In this document: in pieces, positions 50,486-59,654 of the stretch | How positions within the stretch are numbered: position 1 is the first letter of the stretch | Layout of the letters: every line of letters begins with the position of its first letter | Assembly: GCF_001458775.1 (NCBI RefSeq) | Contig: NZ_CZPZ01000007.1 | Span: 1-64,000, forward strand | Length of the DNA: 64,000 bases | Source: Candidatus Nitrospira nitrificans | GTDB lineage: Bacteria; Nitrospirota; Nitrospiria; Nitrospirales; Nitrospiraceae | Direction of reading: 5' to 3' | Position numbers and translations under genes: made by a program | Notes under the pieces: generated by a model | The model's database searches: none | Seen by the model: only the letters and a program-made list of their open reading frames with translations | What the model was told of the DNA's origin: nothing

Positions 50486-51741
50486 GCATGCCGACCGCCG
50501 CCATGCGGTACGCGCCGGAGTTTCAGGTCCGTCTTAACGACCAGGCGGTGCCGGCCGCATTGCGCGCTTCGATCACCAGTGTGAGTTATCAGACAGGATT
50601 GGACGGAGCGGATCGCGTGGAGTTGGCTGTCGCGAATGAAAATCTGCGGTGGCTCGATCATCCCTTGCTCAAATTGGACAACGCGCTGGCTCTGTCGATG
50701 GGCTATGCGCCGGATCCGCTGCGGCAACAATTCGTCGGCGAGATCGTGGCGCTGTCGCCCACCTTTCCGGCCGGAGGCTCGCCGATGATGACGGTCTCGG
50801 CGCAGGATTTGCGTCATCGCATGCAGCGAGGCAGCAAGGCGCGCTGGTTTGCGATTCCTGCCGAGTGCCTGGGGAATTTCCCGATTCCGGATACGGCCGT
50901 GGCCGCCATGGTGGCGGCTGAAAATCTGTTGCAGCCGATCATGGACCCGATCGGCGCGGCGCTGTCTGTGATCATCGGAGGAGCTGAGGCGGCCGCCACG
51001 TTCGCGTTCGGCAGTCCGGATGCGCAACAAAAACTGATACGACGACAGGGAGGGGAGAGCGACTACGATTTTCTCAGGCGCCTCTGCGCGGAAAACGGAT
51101 GGGAAATGGTGATGGATCACCAGGGTCCGTTGGGAGGGCGACGGTTGCACTTCTTGTCGTTGATCGATTCGTCGCCGGCGTCCCCGGTCACGCTCCGGTA
51201 TGGCCGATCGTTGATCGATTTTACGCCGCGCATCAGCACGGTCGGTCAAGTAGCGAAGGTGGCCGTCAGTTTCTGGGTGTCGGCGCTGGATTTGGAATTC
51301 ACGGTGGCGGCCGGTTGGGATTGGGATCGCAGCGCGCTCACATTGGACATCATTCCCGGTTATGGCGCCCCTGAGCTGGCCATGGGGAAAGATGCGAACA
51401 AGAATCCGGTCATGGTGCTGAACGAACCGCTCAGCAGCAAAACCGCTCCGCGGGTCCTGGTCAGCAAGCTCTTGGCAAAGTTGAACAACCGTCTTACGGG
51501 CAGCGGTCGTTGCGTGGGAGATCCCAACATTCAGGCCGGCACAGTGATGCGCCTGGAGGGTGTCGGCAAACAATTCGGTGGTCTGTATCGGGTCACGTCC
51601 GCCACGCATTCGATCGACGGCGGGGGATATCAGACGAGCTTCGAAGTACGCAAGGAGGTCTGGTTCGGTTCGATCCCGCTACAGGAACAGGGGGCGGTGA
51701 CGATTGAGCCTTTCGGTCAGCATATACGCATTGGAGCCTGA
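50482..51741 (+). CDS. phage late control D / gp27-like hub protein
   Basis: The 419-residue protein begins MSMPTAAMRYAPEFQVRLN and has a hub-fold core (VSYQTGLDGADRVELAVAN, VGEIVALSPTFPAGGSP, GESDYDFLRRLCAENGW). The ATG at 50482 overlaps the LysM stop; an open frame running upstream through the LysM gene is a shadow. With the next gene it equals the two halves of a VgrG/Afp8-type spike. Confidence 0.9.
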   Translation: MSMPTAAMRYAPEFQVRLNDQAVPAALRASITSVSYQTGLDGADRVELAVANENLRWLDHPLLKLDNALALSMGYAPDPLRQQFVGEIVALSPTFPAGGSPMMTVSAQDLRHRMQRGSKARWFAIPAECLGNFPIPDTAVAAMVAAENLLQPIMDPIGAALSVIIGGAEAAATFAFGSPDAQQKLIRRQGGESDYDFLRRLCAENGWEMVMDHQGPLGGRRLHFLSLIDSSPASPVTLRYGRSLIDFTPRISTVGQVAKVAVSFWVSALDLEFTVAAGWDWDRSALTLDIIPGYGAPELAMGKDANKNPVMVLNEPLSSKTAPRVLVSKLLAKLNNRLTGSGRCVGDPNIQAGTVMRLEGVGKQFGGLYRVTSATHSIDGGGYQTSFEVRKEVWFGSIPLQEQGAVTIEPFGQHIRIGA

Positions 51742-51743
51742 GC

Positions 51744-52349
51744 ATGAGCGGCGAATTTCTGAAATCACAAACGGGACTGAAAGACACTGAGTCGGATGAG
51801 GGAAAGTCCGGCTTGATGGCCGGCAAGGTGATCCGTAATTGCGATCACACGAAAATGGGCCGCGTGAAAGTCCGGTTGGCTGGGCGCGGCGGAAGGGAAA
51901 TATGGGCGCGGGTCGTCGCGCCGGATACCGGCGTGTATTTCGTGCCGCAAGTGAACGATGAAGTGCTGGTGGCCTTTCATCAGGGAGACGGCAGCGAGGC
52001 CTTCGTCATGGGCGGGCTATGGAACGATACCAAGTCGCCACCCCGTCAGGGCGAAGGCGATCCTGTCACCAAGAGAGTGATCCTGACGCCCAAAGAGCTC
52101 GAGATCGCCTTCGACGATACCGAGCAGTCCATTGTCATCAAGACGAAAGCGGGCCGGCATGTGACGCTCAAGCCGAACGGGATCGAGATCGGCATGGACG
52201 ACAAGGGCACAGTGACGATCAGTCTGAACAGCGACGGGACGCTCAAGATCACCGCGAAGGCGACGATCACGCTGGAAGCGCGCACGATCAAATTGGACGC
52301 CACGAATATTCAAGTGGGCGGCGCCTCATCGCAGATATCCATTGGGTAG
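51744..52349 (+). CDS. baseplate spike protein, gpV/gp5-like
   Basis: The 201-residue protein has an OB-fold domain (about 22-105, AGKVIRNCDHTKMGRVKVRLAG, FVPQVNDEVLVAFHQGD, GLWND). A beta-helical C-terminus follows, with short repeats (SIVIKTKAGRHVTLKP, TISLNSDGTLKITAKATI) like the needle of T4 gp5 or VgrG. It starts 2 bp after the hub gene. Confidence 0.92.
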   Translation: MSGEFLKSQTGLKDTESDEGKSGLMAGKVIRNCDHTKMGRVKVRLAGRGGREIWARVVAPDTGVYFVPQVNDEVLVAFHQGDGSEAFVMGGLWNDTKSPPRQGEGDPVTKRVILTPKELEIAFDDTEQSIVIKTKAGRHVTLKPNGIEIGMDDKGTVTISLNSDGTLKITAKATITLEARTIKLDATNIQVGGASSQISIG

Positions 52350-52366
52350 ATCACGGGAGGCATGCC

Positions 52367-52669
52367 ATGCCGGCTGCGGCGCGAGTCGGAGATTCGACAG
52401 GACATCTGCAGGCGCCGTTAGGACCGGGGCCGGGAAGTCGGAACGTCTTGATCGGTGGAAAGGCGGCGTGGCGGGCAGGAATAGATTTCCACGCATGTTC
52501 AGATACGGACGGTCCCAATAAGAAACACATAGGAGGAATGGTGGTCAAAGGAAGCAGCACCGTATTGATCAACGGGTTCCCTGCCGCGCGAAAAGACGAC
52601 AACGTCGTCGAGATCGGCTCATCCAATTCGATCACGGCAGGATGCGACAGGGTTCAGATCGGAGGCTGA
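52367..52669 (+). CDS. PAAR-domain spike tip protein
   Basis: The 100-residue protein begins PAAARVGDSTGH and has VLIGGKAAWRAGIDFHAC and TVLINGFPAARKDD, the repeated PAAR pattern that forms the sharp metal-bound tip of the spike. The ATG at 52367 has GGGAGG in front; an open frame running upstream through gpV is a shadow. Confidence 0.92.
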   Translation: MPAAARVGDSTGHLQAPLGPGPGSRNVLIGGKAAWRAGIDFHACSDTDGPNKKHIGGMVVKGSSTVLINGFPAARKDDNVVEIGSSNSITAGCDRVQIGG

Positions 52670-52675
52670 TGCACC

Positions 52676-53098
52676 ATGAACATTGAATCATTCGACCCTG
52701 CCAAGGCCTTTCTCGGTGTCGGTTGGTCCTTTCCGGTAGCAGTGGACGCCGCAGGGCAGGATGTGGCGCGCGCCGAATATGAAGACGATATTCGTCAGGC
52801 GATCCGTATCATTCTGGAAACCAGCCCCGGCGAGCGCGTCATGCGTCCGGATTTTGGCTCCGGTTTGCCGGCCATGGTCTTCGAGCCGGCGAACTACACT
52901 ACGCTTGCATTAGTGAAGCAACGCGTGGAGCAGGCGCTCGTGATGTGGGAACCACGTATCGATGTACGCGAAGTTACAGTGACGGTCGTCCGGCCTCCGC
53001 GGAACCGCCTCGACATCGACATCCGGTATCAGGTGCGCGCGACCAATACGTTCTACAACCTGGTCTATCCGTTTTATTTACAGGAAGGCCGCGAGTGA
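52676..53098 (+). CDS. baseplate wedge protein, gp25/Afp9-like
   Basis: The 140-residue protein has the gp25 core (DDIRQAIRIILETSPGERVMRPDFGSGL). gp25 initiates sheath polymerisation from the baseplate. The stop overlaps the next start (GTGA). Confidence 0.94.
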   Translation: MNIESFDPAKAFLGVGWSFPVAVDAAGQDVARAEYEDDIRQAIRIILETSPGERVMRPDFGSGLPAMVFEPANYTTLALVKQRVEQALVMWEPRIDVREVTVTVVRPPRNRLDIDIRYQVRATNTFYNLVYPFYLQEGRE

Positions 53099-56031
53099 AC
53101 AGACAGATTTCTACGAGCCTGTCGGAGCAACGGACGATCATGGAATCGTTGCTGCGGCGGGTGCCGGGATACGCACCGGAATGGTCTGTGACGCCTGGGA
53201 CCAAGGCGGCGACGTTGCTTGACGTGCTGGCTCGCTACCGAAAGCTGCTGGACCTCGGGTTTCGAGAACTGCCGAAGCGCAATCTGCTCGCGATGCTCGA
53301 CATGTTGGCGATACCCCTCTTGCCGGCTCAAGCCGCCCGCGTGCCGGTCGTCTTCCGGTTGACGCAGGAATGTCCTGTGGATGTTACGGTCGCCGCCGAA
53401 AGCCAGTTGGCCGCGCAGCCTCATCCGCCGTCACCGTCACTGCTCACGGAGGCGCCTCAGAACGATCCCTCACCGGTGCTGTTCTTCACGGAGCACACGG
53501 TCACCCTCGCGCGGGCCAAACTCACCGCACTGTACAGCATAGATCCCGATCGCGATACCTATGCCGATCACTCCGCGAAATTGACCGATGGATGCACCGT
53601 ATTCGGCGATATGGCGCGCACGGAACATGCGATCTATCTGGGGCATGATCGTCTGTTCAAATTGGGCGGACACGAAATCACGCTGCTGCTGCAGTGCACG
53701 CTGGACGCCGCGCCGCAGAAGCCGCTGGATGTCCGTTGGCAGTACTTGAGCGAGGTCGGTTGGATCACGTTGCAACTGGCCGAGGAAGAAGACACCACTC
53801 GTGGCCTCACGCGTGACGGTCAAATCGCGCTGCGACTCAACTGCGGGCCGGATGCCAAGAAAGAGACGTTTCATGGCCGTGCGACCTATTGGATACGGGG
53901 CACGTTGAACACGCCGGTGATCCGTGGCGAGAACCTGCGCCACAATCCACTTACCGTCAACGACCTGCGCATCCGCGTGCAGTTCAAGAAGAAAGATGTG
54001 CTGCCGGATGCCGCATTTGCCGATGCTATGCGTCTGGATGTCAGCAAGGAGTTTTACCCCTTCGGCCAGCAGCCGGCCAGGTTCAATGTGTTCTATCTCT
54101 CCAGTGCCGAGGTATTTCAGCGCGGTGGGGCAAAGGTACACATCGACATCGAGTTGTTGGAGAAGGGTGTTTCTCTGGATTCAAATATCCAGCCGACAAT
54201 GATGTGGGAGTTCTATGGTAATGGAGGATGGCAGAAGTTAGGGGTTGAACCGTCGGTCAATGGGGTGGCTGCCTACAAATTCGATAGCGACCAGCCAAAG
54301 CTCCAGCGCATCTCCTTCAACTGTCCTACCGATTGGCAGGAGAGCGAACTCAACGGCACGAAGAATCGGTGGCTTCGCATACGGATAACGAGCGGAGGTT
54401 TCAAGGACGCGACGAGTCTTCCGGTCGTTTCCAAACTCACGCTTTCCTATACCTATCTTACCGACCCGGAACCCCTCGATCACTGTCTGACCCGCAATGA
54501 GTTTCAATTCGAAGATCACACCGAGGATGTCCGATGGCCGGATCGGAGCTTCGATCCCTTCTGGCCGGTTCCCGATGAGCGTCCGGCGCTACATTTCGGC
54601 TTTGATCAGCGATTGCCCGCCGGGTTGGTGAGTCTCTATGCGCAGGTGTCGGGCGCGGAGGAGTTTGCGCCGGGCACTGCATCGGCTTTCACCTGGGAAT
54701 ATCTCTCGCGTAGCGGCTGGTTGCAGCTTGGCGTGCGCGACGAAACCCATGGCCTGCGCCAGAGTGGGATGGTGCAATTCATCGGTCCCCCCGATGCGGT
54801 CGCGGCGCCGGGGCTCGGCGGACATATCTATCGAATTCGCGCGCGGCTCAAGGACGGGGTAGCACTTACGGAACGGGCCCTCAGTGGCGTGTGGTTGAAC
54901 GGGGTCTGGGCCGGTCACCGAGTACGAGTCGAGCAGGAGATGCTCGGCACGGCGGACGGCACGCCGCGTCAGGCCTTGCGCTTCTTACGTAGCCCGGTAT
55001 TGGCCGGCGAGATCGTCGAAATCAGGGAATGGGCCGGCAGGGGCGAAGGCTGGCAGCTCATTGCCCGCCAGGTTCCTGAAGAGGATATACGGTATGAGCG
55101 CGAACCTGTGAGTCAAAAGATCACGGCCGCCTGGGTGCGGTGGCGCGAACGCCCGCATCTGTATGATGCGCAGCAAGGCGACCGTGCCTATGTGTTGGAA
55201 CGAGCCACCGGATTGATTCGGTTCGGCAACGGGACGCAGGGCATGATCCCGCCTGCAGGCAGCCGGATCGTCACGACCTATCGATCCGGCGGCGGGATGA
55301 TCGGCAACGTGCCGCGTGGTTCCGTTACGCAATTGCGCAGCGCCGTGCCGTTTGTGGCGAATGTGACGAATCCGGTCGCAGCCACCGGCGGAGCCCCTAG
55401 CGAACCGCTTGAAGCCATACGCGATCGTGGCCCGCAACGTTTGCGTCATCGTGACCGCGCGATAACCGCTTCTGATATTGAATGGGTCGCTCGTGACGCT
55501 TCACCGGAAGTCGCGCGCGCCTGTTGTTTGGCTCTCACCGGCCCGGTCGGGCATGCGCAACGAGGATGGATGACGGTCATTGTCGTGCCGCGCAGCAGCG
55601 AGGATCGGCCGACGCCTTCGACGGAATTGCAGCGGTTGGTCGCGGAGCACCTGCGCGCGCGGGTGCCTGTGAGCGTCGTGCGCCGCTTGCGGGTGATCGA
55701 ACCCCGGTACATGACGCTTAACATCGCGGTGGAAATCATTCCCGTGGACCCGACCGAAGCTGCGTTAGTGGAAGCGCAGGTACGCGACAGCCTGACTCGT
55801 TTTTTGCACCCATTGGCCGGGGGGCCATGTGGAAACGGCTGGGGGTTCGGCGAAGACGTGCATCTGTCCAATATCGCGTCCGTCATCGAGTCTACAACGG
55901 GTGTGGACTACGCGCGCGATATACAGTGGTCCGTCGACGGCGGCGAGCAGGCTCAATCTGTGGCGGTACCGCGAGACACGTTGATCTGCTCCGGGGCGCA
56001 TGAAATCAAACTCGCTGTGGGGGTACGCTGA
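53095..56031 (+). CDS. baseplate J-like wedge protein, large (Afp11-like)
   Basis: About 978 residues. The N-terminus (NRQISTSLSEQRTIMESLLRRVPGYAPEW, KAATLLDVLARY) and the C-terminal part (RHRDRAITASDIEWVARDASPEVARA, RVPVSVVRRLRVIEPRY, FLHPLAGGPCGNGWGFGEDVHLSNI) match the baseplate J/gp6 family of contractile tails. A large central beta-rich insertion separates them. It starts at GTG overlapping the gp25 stop, and the frame upstream is discarded. It abuts a second J-like gene. Confidence 0.9.
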   Translation: MNRQISTSLSEQRTIMESLLRRVPGYAPEWSVTPGTKAATLLDVLARYRKLLDLGFRELPKRNLLAMLDMLAIPLLPAQAARVPVVFRLTQECPVDVTVAAESQLAAQPHPPSPSLLTEAPQNDPSPVLFFTEHTVTLARAKLTALYSIDPDRDTYADHSAKLTDGCTVFGDMARTEHAIYLGHDRLFKLGGHEITLLLQCTLDAAPQKPLDVRWQYLSEVGWITLQLAEEEDTTRGLTRDGQIALRLNCGPDAKKETFHGRATYWIRGTLNTPVIRGENLRHNPLTVNDLRIRVQFKKKDVLPDAAFADAMRLDVSKEFYPFGQQPARFNVFYLSSAEVFQRGGAKVHIDIELLEKGVSLDSNIQPTMMWEFYGNGGWQKLGVEPSVNGVAAYKFDSDQPKLQRISFNCPTDWQESELNGTKNRWLRIRITSGGFKDATSLPVVSKLTLSYTYLTDPEPLDHCLTRNEFQFEDHTEDVRWPDRSFDPFWPVPDERPALHFGFDQRLPAGLVSLYAQVSGAEEFAPGTASAFTWEYLSRSGWLQLGVRDETHGLRQSGMVQFIGPPDAVAAPGLGGHIYRIRARLKDGVALTERALSGVWLNGVWAGHRVRVEQEMLGTADGTPRQALRFLRSPVLAGEIVEIREWAGRGEGWQLIARQVPEEDIRYEREPVSQKITAAWVRWRERPHLYDAQQGDRAYVLERATGLIRFGNGTQGMIPPAGSRIVTTYRSGGGMIGNVPRGSVTQLRSAVPFVANVTNPVAATGGAPSEPLEAIRDRGPQRLRHRDRAITASDIEWVARDASPEVARACCLALTGPVGHAQRGWMTVIVVPRSSEDRPTPSTELQRLVAEHLRARVPVSVVRRLRVIEPRYMTLNIAVEIIPVDPTEAALVEAQVRDSLTRFLHPLAGGPCGNGWGFGEDVHLSNIASVIESTTGVDYARDIQWSVDGGEQAQSVAVPRDTLICSGAHEIKLAVGVR

Positions 56032-58013
56032 TGCCGCTGCCGTTACCCACGCTCGACCGGCTCACCTATGATGAACTGGTAGCCGAAGCCCGCGGCAGCC
56101 TGCCCGCGCTTGCGCCTGATTGGACGGACTACAACGCGCACGATCCCGGCATTACGCTTCTCGAATTGCTCGCGTGGCTGGCTGAAGGCGCGTCGTATCG
56201 CCTCGACAATATTCCCAATGAATCCTATCGCGCATTTCTGCGGCTGGCCGGTGTCGTGTTGCGTCCGGCCCAGGTAGCAGAGACCATGCTGGTGTTTCGC
56301 ACGACCGCCGCGGCGCAATTACTGCCGAACGGGATATCCGTGCGATCCAACGGTGGGAAGGTCGAGTTTCAAACGACGGCACAGCTGTTCGTCTCCGATA
56401 CCCGGTTGAAGACGGTCATGAGAAGCGCGGGTGGCGTCTATGAAGATCTCACGGCGCGCAGCATGGCGAAGGCTGGGATAGTGCCGCTCGGCCAACAACC
56501 ACAGCCGGGAGACGCGCTCTATCTCGGCTTCGACCGTCCGCTTGCGCCGGCGGATACGGAGATCACCCTGGGTCTGTGGACGGGCAATGAATGTGAGGAT
56601 CATGTCACCCGTGGGCGGTTAGTCGCTGAACAAACGGCCATTGATGACGAAGCGGCACGCTTGTGCCCGCGAGGCTTGCCGCCGAACCAGCCGGACTGGC
56701 GTCGGCATTACAGTGCGCGCACGGTCTGGGAATACCACGCAGGCAAAGGACGATGGCATGCGCTGAAAGATGTCGCGGACGAGACGCGAGCCCTCACTCT
56801 TACAGGGGTCGTGCGGTTTAAAGTGCCGGCGCTCGATCAACAGGCAACCGGCGGCGTCCCTCTGTCAGCCGCCGCCGGCACATACTTCATTCGCTGCCGA
56901 CTGGAACGAGGTGGCTACGATTGCCCGCCGCGCATTGTCCATGCCGCCATCAATACGGTCGCCGCACGGCACGCCGTCGATGTGCAGCCACTTACATTTT
57001 GCAGCACAGGTCTGGCGAGCCAACGGTTCGAGCTTGCCCACAAACCTGTCGCGCCCGGCAGCGTCAGGATCACGGTGACGTTGAAGAACGGAACAGCGGA
57101 TGGCAACTGGCAGGCTGCGCCGTCTTGGGATGGCCTGGGACCGCATACCCGAACCTGCGTCGTGGATACGGAGGCCGGCGCCGTGCTATTTGGCGACGGC
57201 CGCATCGGGCGCGTGCCCGCTGCCGAGGCGGAGGTCAGTGTCGCATATCAGACGGGTGGCGGAAGTGACGGAAATGTGGCGGCGGGAACGTTGGCTTATC
57301 CTACGGCTCCCCACCCGACTGTTCAGATAGAACAGCCGTTCGCGGCTTGCGGGGGGGCGGATGCCGAGACGCTCGAAGGAGCCAAGGCGCGCGCAGTGCG
57401 CGAGCTGGCCGTCCCCACCCGCGCGGTCACATTGTCGGACTTCGAATCGCTCGCGCTTGCCGCTCCCGGTGTGCCGATTGTACGCGCGCATGCGATTGCC
57501 GACTATCATCCGGCCATAGGCTGCATTCCCGTCAGCGGGAGCACGACCGTGGTCGTCTTGCCATCTTGTCCCGATGAGCGGCCTGAACCGACCGCTCCGT
57601 TGCTTGCGACCGTCCAGCGGTATCTGGAACGGCGCCGCCTGCTCGCCGGCGAGATTCATGTCGTCGGCCCGCAGTACACCACCGTCGCCGTCAGCGCGCG
57701 CCTGCAGGCCCGTCCCGGGGTGGACCGCCGCGCGCTGGTCGGTGAGGCACGCCGCGCGCTCGATCAGTGGTTTCATCGATTGACGGGCGGGCCGGATGGG
57801 CAGGGGTGGCCGATCGGTCGCGCCGTCTATCGCGCGGAATTGCTGGCGTTGCTGCATGACGTGCCGGGTGTGGCGTACGTCGAAGAGGTGGCGTGGCGCG
57901 TCGACGGCCAAGCGGCGAGTCGCTGCGGCAACATCGCCCTATGCCGCCACGGTCTGGTGGCGTCCGGAATGCACGAGATTACGGTGAATGAAGGGAGCGG
58001 TTGCCATGAATGA
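56031..58013 (+). CDS. second baseplate J-like wedge protein
   Basis: The 660-residue protein has the N-terminal pattern APDWTDYNAHDPGITLLELLAWLAE, the domain AKARAVRELAVPTRAVTLSDFESLALAAPGVPIVRAHA and the C-terminal ALDQWFHRLTGGPDGQGWPIGRAVYRAELL. It is homologous in its last third to the preceding protein (the FxxPLxGGPxGxGWxxG segment), so the pair may come from an old duplication and probably forms a heterodimeric wedge as in T4 gp6/gp7-like arrangements. It starts at the last base of the previous stop codon. Confidence 0.9.
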   Translation: MPLPLPTLDRLTYDELVAEARGSLPALAPDWTDYNAHDPGITLLELLAWLAEGASYRLDNIPNESYRAFLRLAGVVLRPAQVAETMLVFRTTAAAQLLPNGISVRSNGGKVEFQTTAQLFVSDTRLKTVMRSAGGVYEDLTARSMAKAGIVPLGQQPQPGDALYLGFDRPLAPADTEITLGLWTGNECEDHVTRGRLVAEQTAIDDEAARLCPRGLPPNQPDWRRHYSARTVWEYHAGKGRWHALKDVADETRALTLTGVVRFKVPALDQQATGGVPLSAAAGTYFIRCRLERGGYDCPPRIVHAAINTVAARHAVDVQPLTFCSTGLASQRFELAHKPVAPGSVRITVTLKNGTADGNWQAAPSWDGLGPHTRTCVVDTEAGAVLFGDGRIGRVPAAEAEVSVAYQTGGGSDGNVAAGTLAYPTAPHPTVQIEQPFAACGGADAETLEGAKARAVRELAVPTRAVTLSDFESLALAAPGVPIVRAHAIADYHPAIGCIPVSGSTTVVVLPSCPDERPEPTAPLLATVQRYLERRRLLAGEIHVVGPQYTTVAVSARLQARPGVDRRALVGEARRALDQWFHRLTGGPDGQGWPIGRAVYRAELLALLHDVPGVAYVEEVAWRVDGQAASRCGNIALCRHGLVASGMHEITVNEGSGCHE

Positions 58014-59640
58014 GAAACCCCTAGAGCGGCTGAATTACCACAACGGCCAGCGGCTGGAGGCCGCGGACTTCAAGGCAGAGCAGGACTATCACATCCGCAC
58101 CAAGCGCTGGCTCAATAAATCGCTCTACTCGGCTGGGATCGCCCGGGGGTTGGATGTTCGACCGATCATGGAAGGGCCGAAGAAAGATACGCCGTTCGTC
58201 GCGGTCGGTCCCGGGTTGGCGCTCGATCACGAAGGCCGCGAGATCATTCTGCTCGAAGAGGCAACGGTGGAAGTGTACAGCCATGCCGGCACTGACGAAA
58301 GCACGGTGGTCGGCAATTATCTGGTCATCGAGTACGCGGAAGAAACCATCGCCTATGAGAAAGGCGGATGTGCCGTGCGCGCCGAGGGAACGAGCGCGAA
58401 CAAGTCGACGACGAACTGGGGCGGGCCATCACGTATCCAGGCGCGGGTGAAGTTTTCCTGGGCGCCGTTCGTTCCGCATCCCGGCAGCAATCAGATTGTG
58501 CTGGCGCGGGTGGAGCTGGCTGAGGGCTGCAAGAGCGTGCGCCAGATCGACGCCGGCGCAAGACGCTACATCGGCGCCGCATCGGCGGCGACGGTGCGGC
58601 AATATGCGTTGGAGGGGGAAAGAGAAGTGGCGTTTATACCCAAGGAGTCTTTTCCGCCACCGAAACAGGGTGAAGAGGAGCGGAAAGATGTACAAGTGGT
58701 GGGACGCGTCTATTTCCATGTTCGTGGGAGGCAGCCTAATTCGGTGACACTCTTTCTGAAAGGAGCCGAGTTTTCACCTCTTCGCTATACGGAGATGGGT
58801 ATCCACACGCACAGTTCAGACGTCGGGGTTGGGCAAGGCGCGAACACGGATCATGCCAGTGCAATTGATCAACACAAACACAGTGGGACGACGCTGAGCG
58901 CGGTCAATAGTACCCATGCGCACAGCGCATTTGGGTTTGTCTCCAACTCTTCCTATAACGGAACGATCCCGCCGACGCCTGGAGACATACCCAATCTAAT
59001 CGCATCGGCGTTCTTGCCGTACCCAGACGGTCCCATGTCGATCAATGCTCCGGGCTCGGGCAATGCAACGTTTGATGCAGGCACACCGCCGATGATGCTT
59101 CGCATGGTCACGACAGTCGGAACGAGTGGCCCCGGCGGGCAGACTGTGCCTCACATCGCGGACATGCATGAAAGGGTCGGGATGGAAGTACGTGACGACA
59201 CGGGCCACGGACATACGATCTCCGGTGACACCGGTGATCCATCCACTTTGTTGCCTACGCGTGACCTACATACCCATCCGTTCAGTGCAAGCATCAATCA
59301 ATATGGCGTAAAGTCCCATGCTCGCTCTGGGAATCCCCTCACCTTTGTTAACAATCTGCAGATTGCAATCGATCGAGTGAACAAGACGATTGCAATCCGC
59401 GATCAGATCGTCGACAGCGTCCCTGGAAGCCAGAAACCCGCATGGCAATTGGGTTTGGGCGACGGTACCGACAACCATCCACTGGCCAACCCGGCCATCG
59501 ATGCTGTCCCAATAAGGTTGGATTTTCTGCCTGGCGTCACGTTCGCTGAAGGTCAGCACGTCATCGAATTTTCTGTGGGGTTGAGACCTGACGGTGAAGC
59601 CAACGGCGGCAAGATTCTTTACAACCTCTATGTCGAGTAA
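58006..59640 (+). CDS. fibre-like eCIS protein with HxH metal motifs
   Basis: The 544-residue protein starts with a module (about 6-90, LNYHNGQRLEAADFKAEQDYHIRTKRWLNKSL) shared by two later proteins of the cluster. Its second half holds five HxH motifs, at 267-269, 290-292, 304-306, 401-403 and 422-424, in Gly/Ser/Thr-rich sequence. In phage tail fibres such motifs coordinate metal ions along a trimeric shaft. A receptor-binding fibre is thus likely. The ATG at 58006 has GGGAGCGG upstream and overlaps the previous gene's end slightly. Confidence 0.78.
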   Translation: MNEKPLERLNYHNGQRLEAADFKAEQDYHIRTKRWLNKSLYSAGIARGLDVRPIMEGPKKDTPFVAVGPGLALDHEGREIILLEEATVEVYSHAGTDESTVVGNYLVIEYAEETIAYEKGGCAVRAEGTSANKSTTNWGGPSRIQARVKFSWAPFVPHPGSNQIVLARVELAEGCKSVRQIDAGARRYIGAASAATVRQYALEGEREVAFIPKESFPPPKQGEEERKDVQVVGRVYFHVRGRQPNSVTLFLKGAEFSPLRYTEMGIHTHSSDVGVGQGANTDHASAIDQHKHSGTTLSAVNSTHAHSAFGFVSNSSYNGTIPPTPGDIPNLIASAFLPYPDGPMSINAPGSGNATFDAGTPPMMLRMVTTVGTSGPGGQTVPHIADMHERVGMEVRDDTGHGHTISGDTGDPSTLLPTRDLHTHPFSASINQYGVKSHARSGNPLTFVNNLQIAIDRVNKTIAIRDQIVDSVPGSQKPAWQLGLGDGTDNHPLANPAIDAVPIRLDFLPGVTFAEGQHVIEFSVGLRPDGEANGGKILYNLYVE

Positions 59641-59654
59641 GTGTCGAGTAAGCC

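Noticed and set aside
50479-51609. 376-residue open frame antisense to the gp27-like gene
   Set aside because: It mirrors the hub gene, is rich in Arg and His as antisense frames typically are, and has no motif.
52945-53094. In-frame upstream extension of the large J-like gene
   Set aside because: It overlaps gp25 heavily; the GTG at 53095 with the GTGA junction is the natural start.
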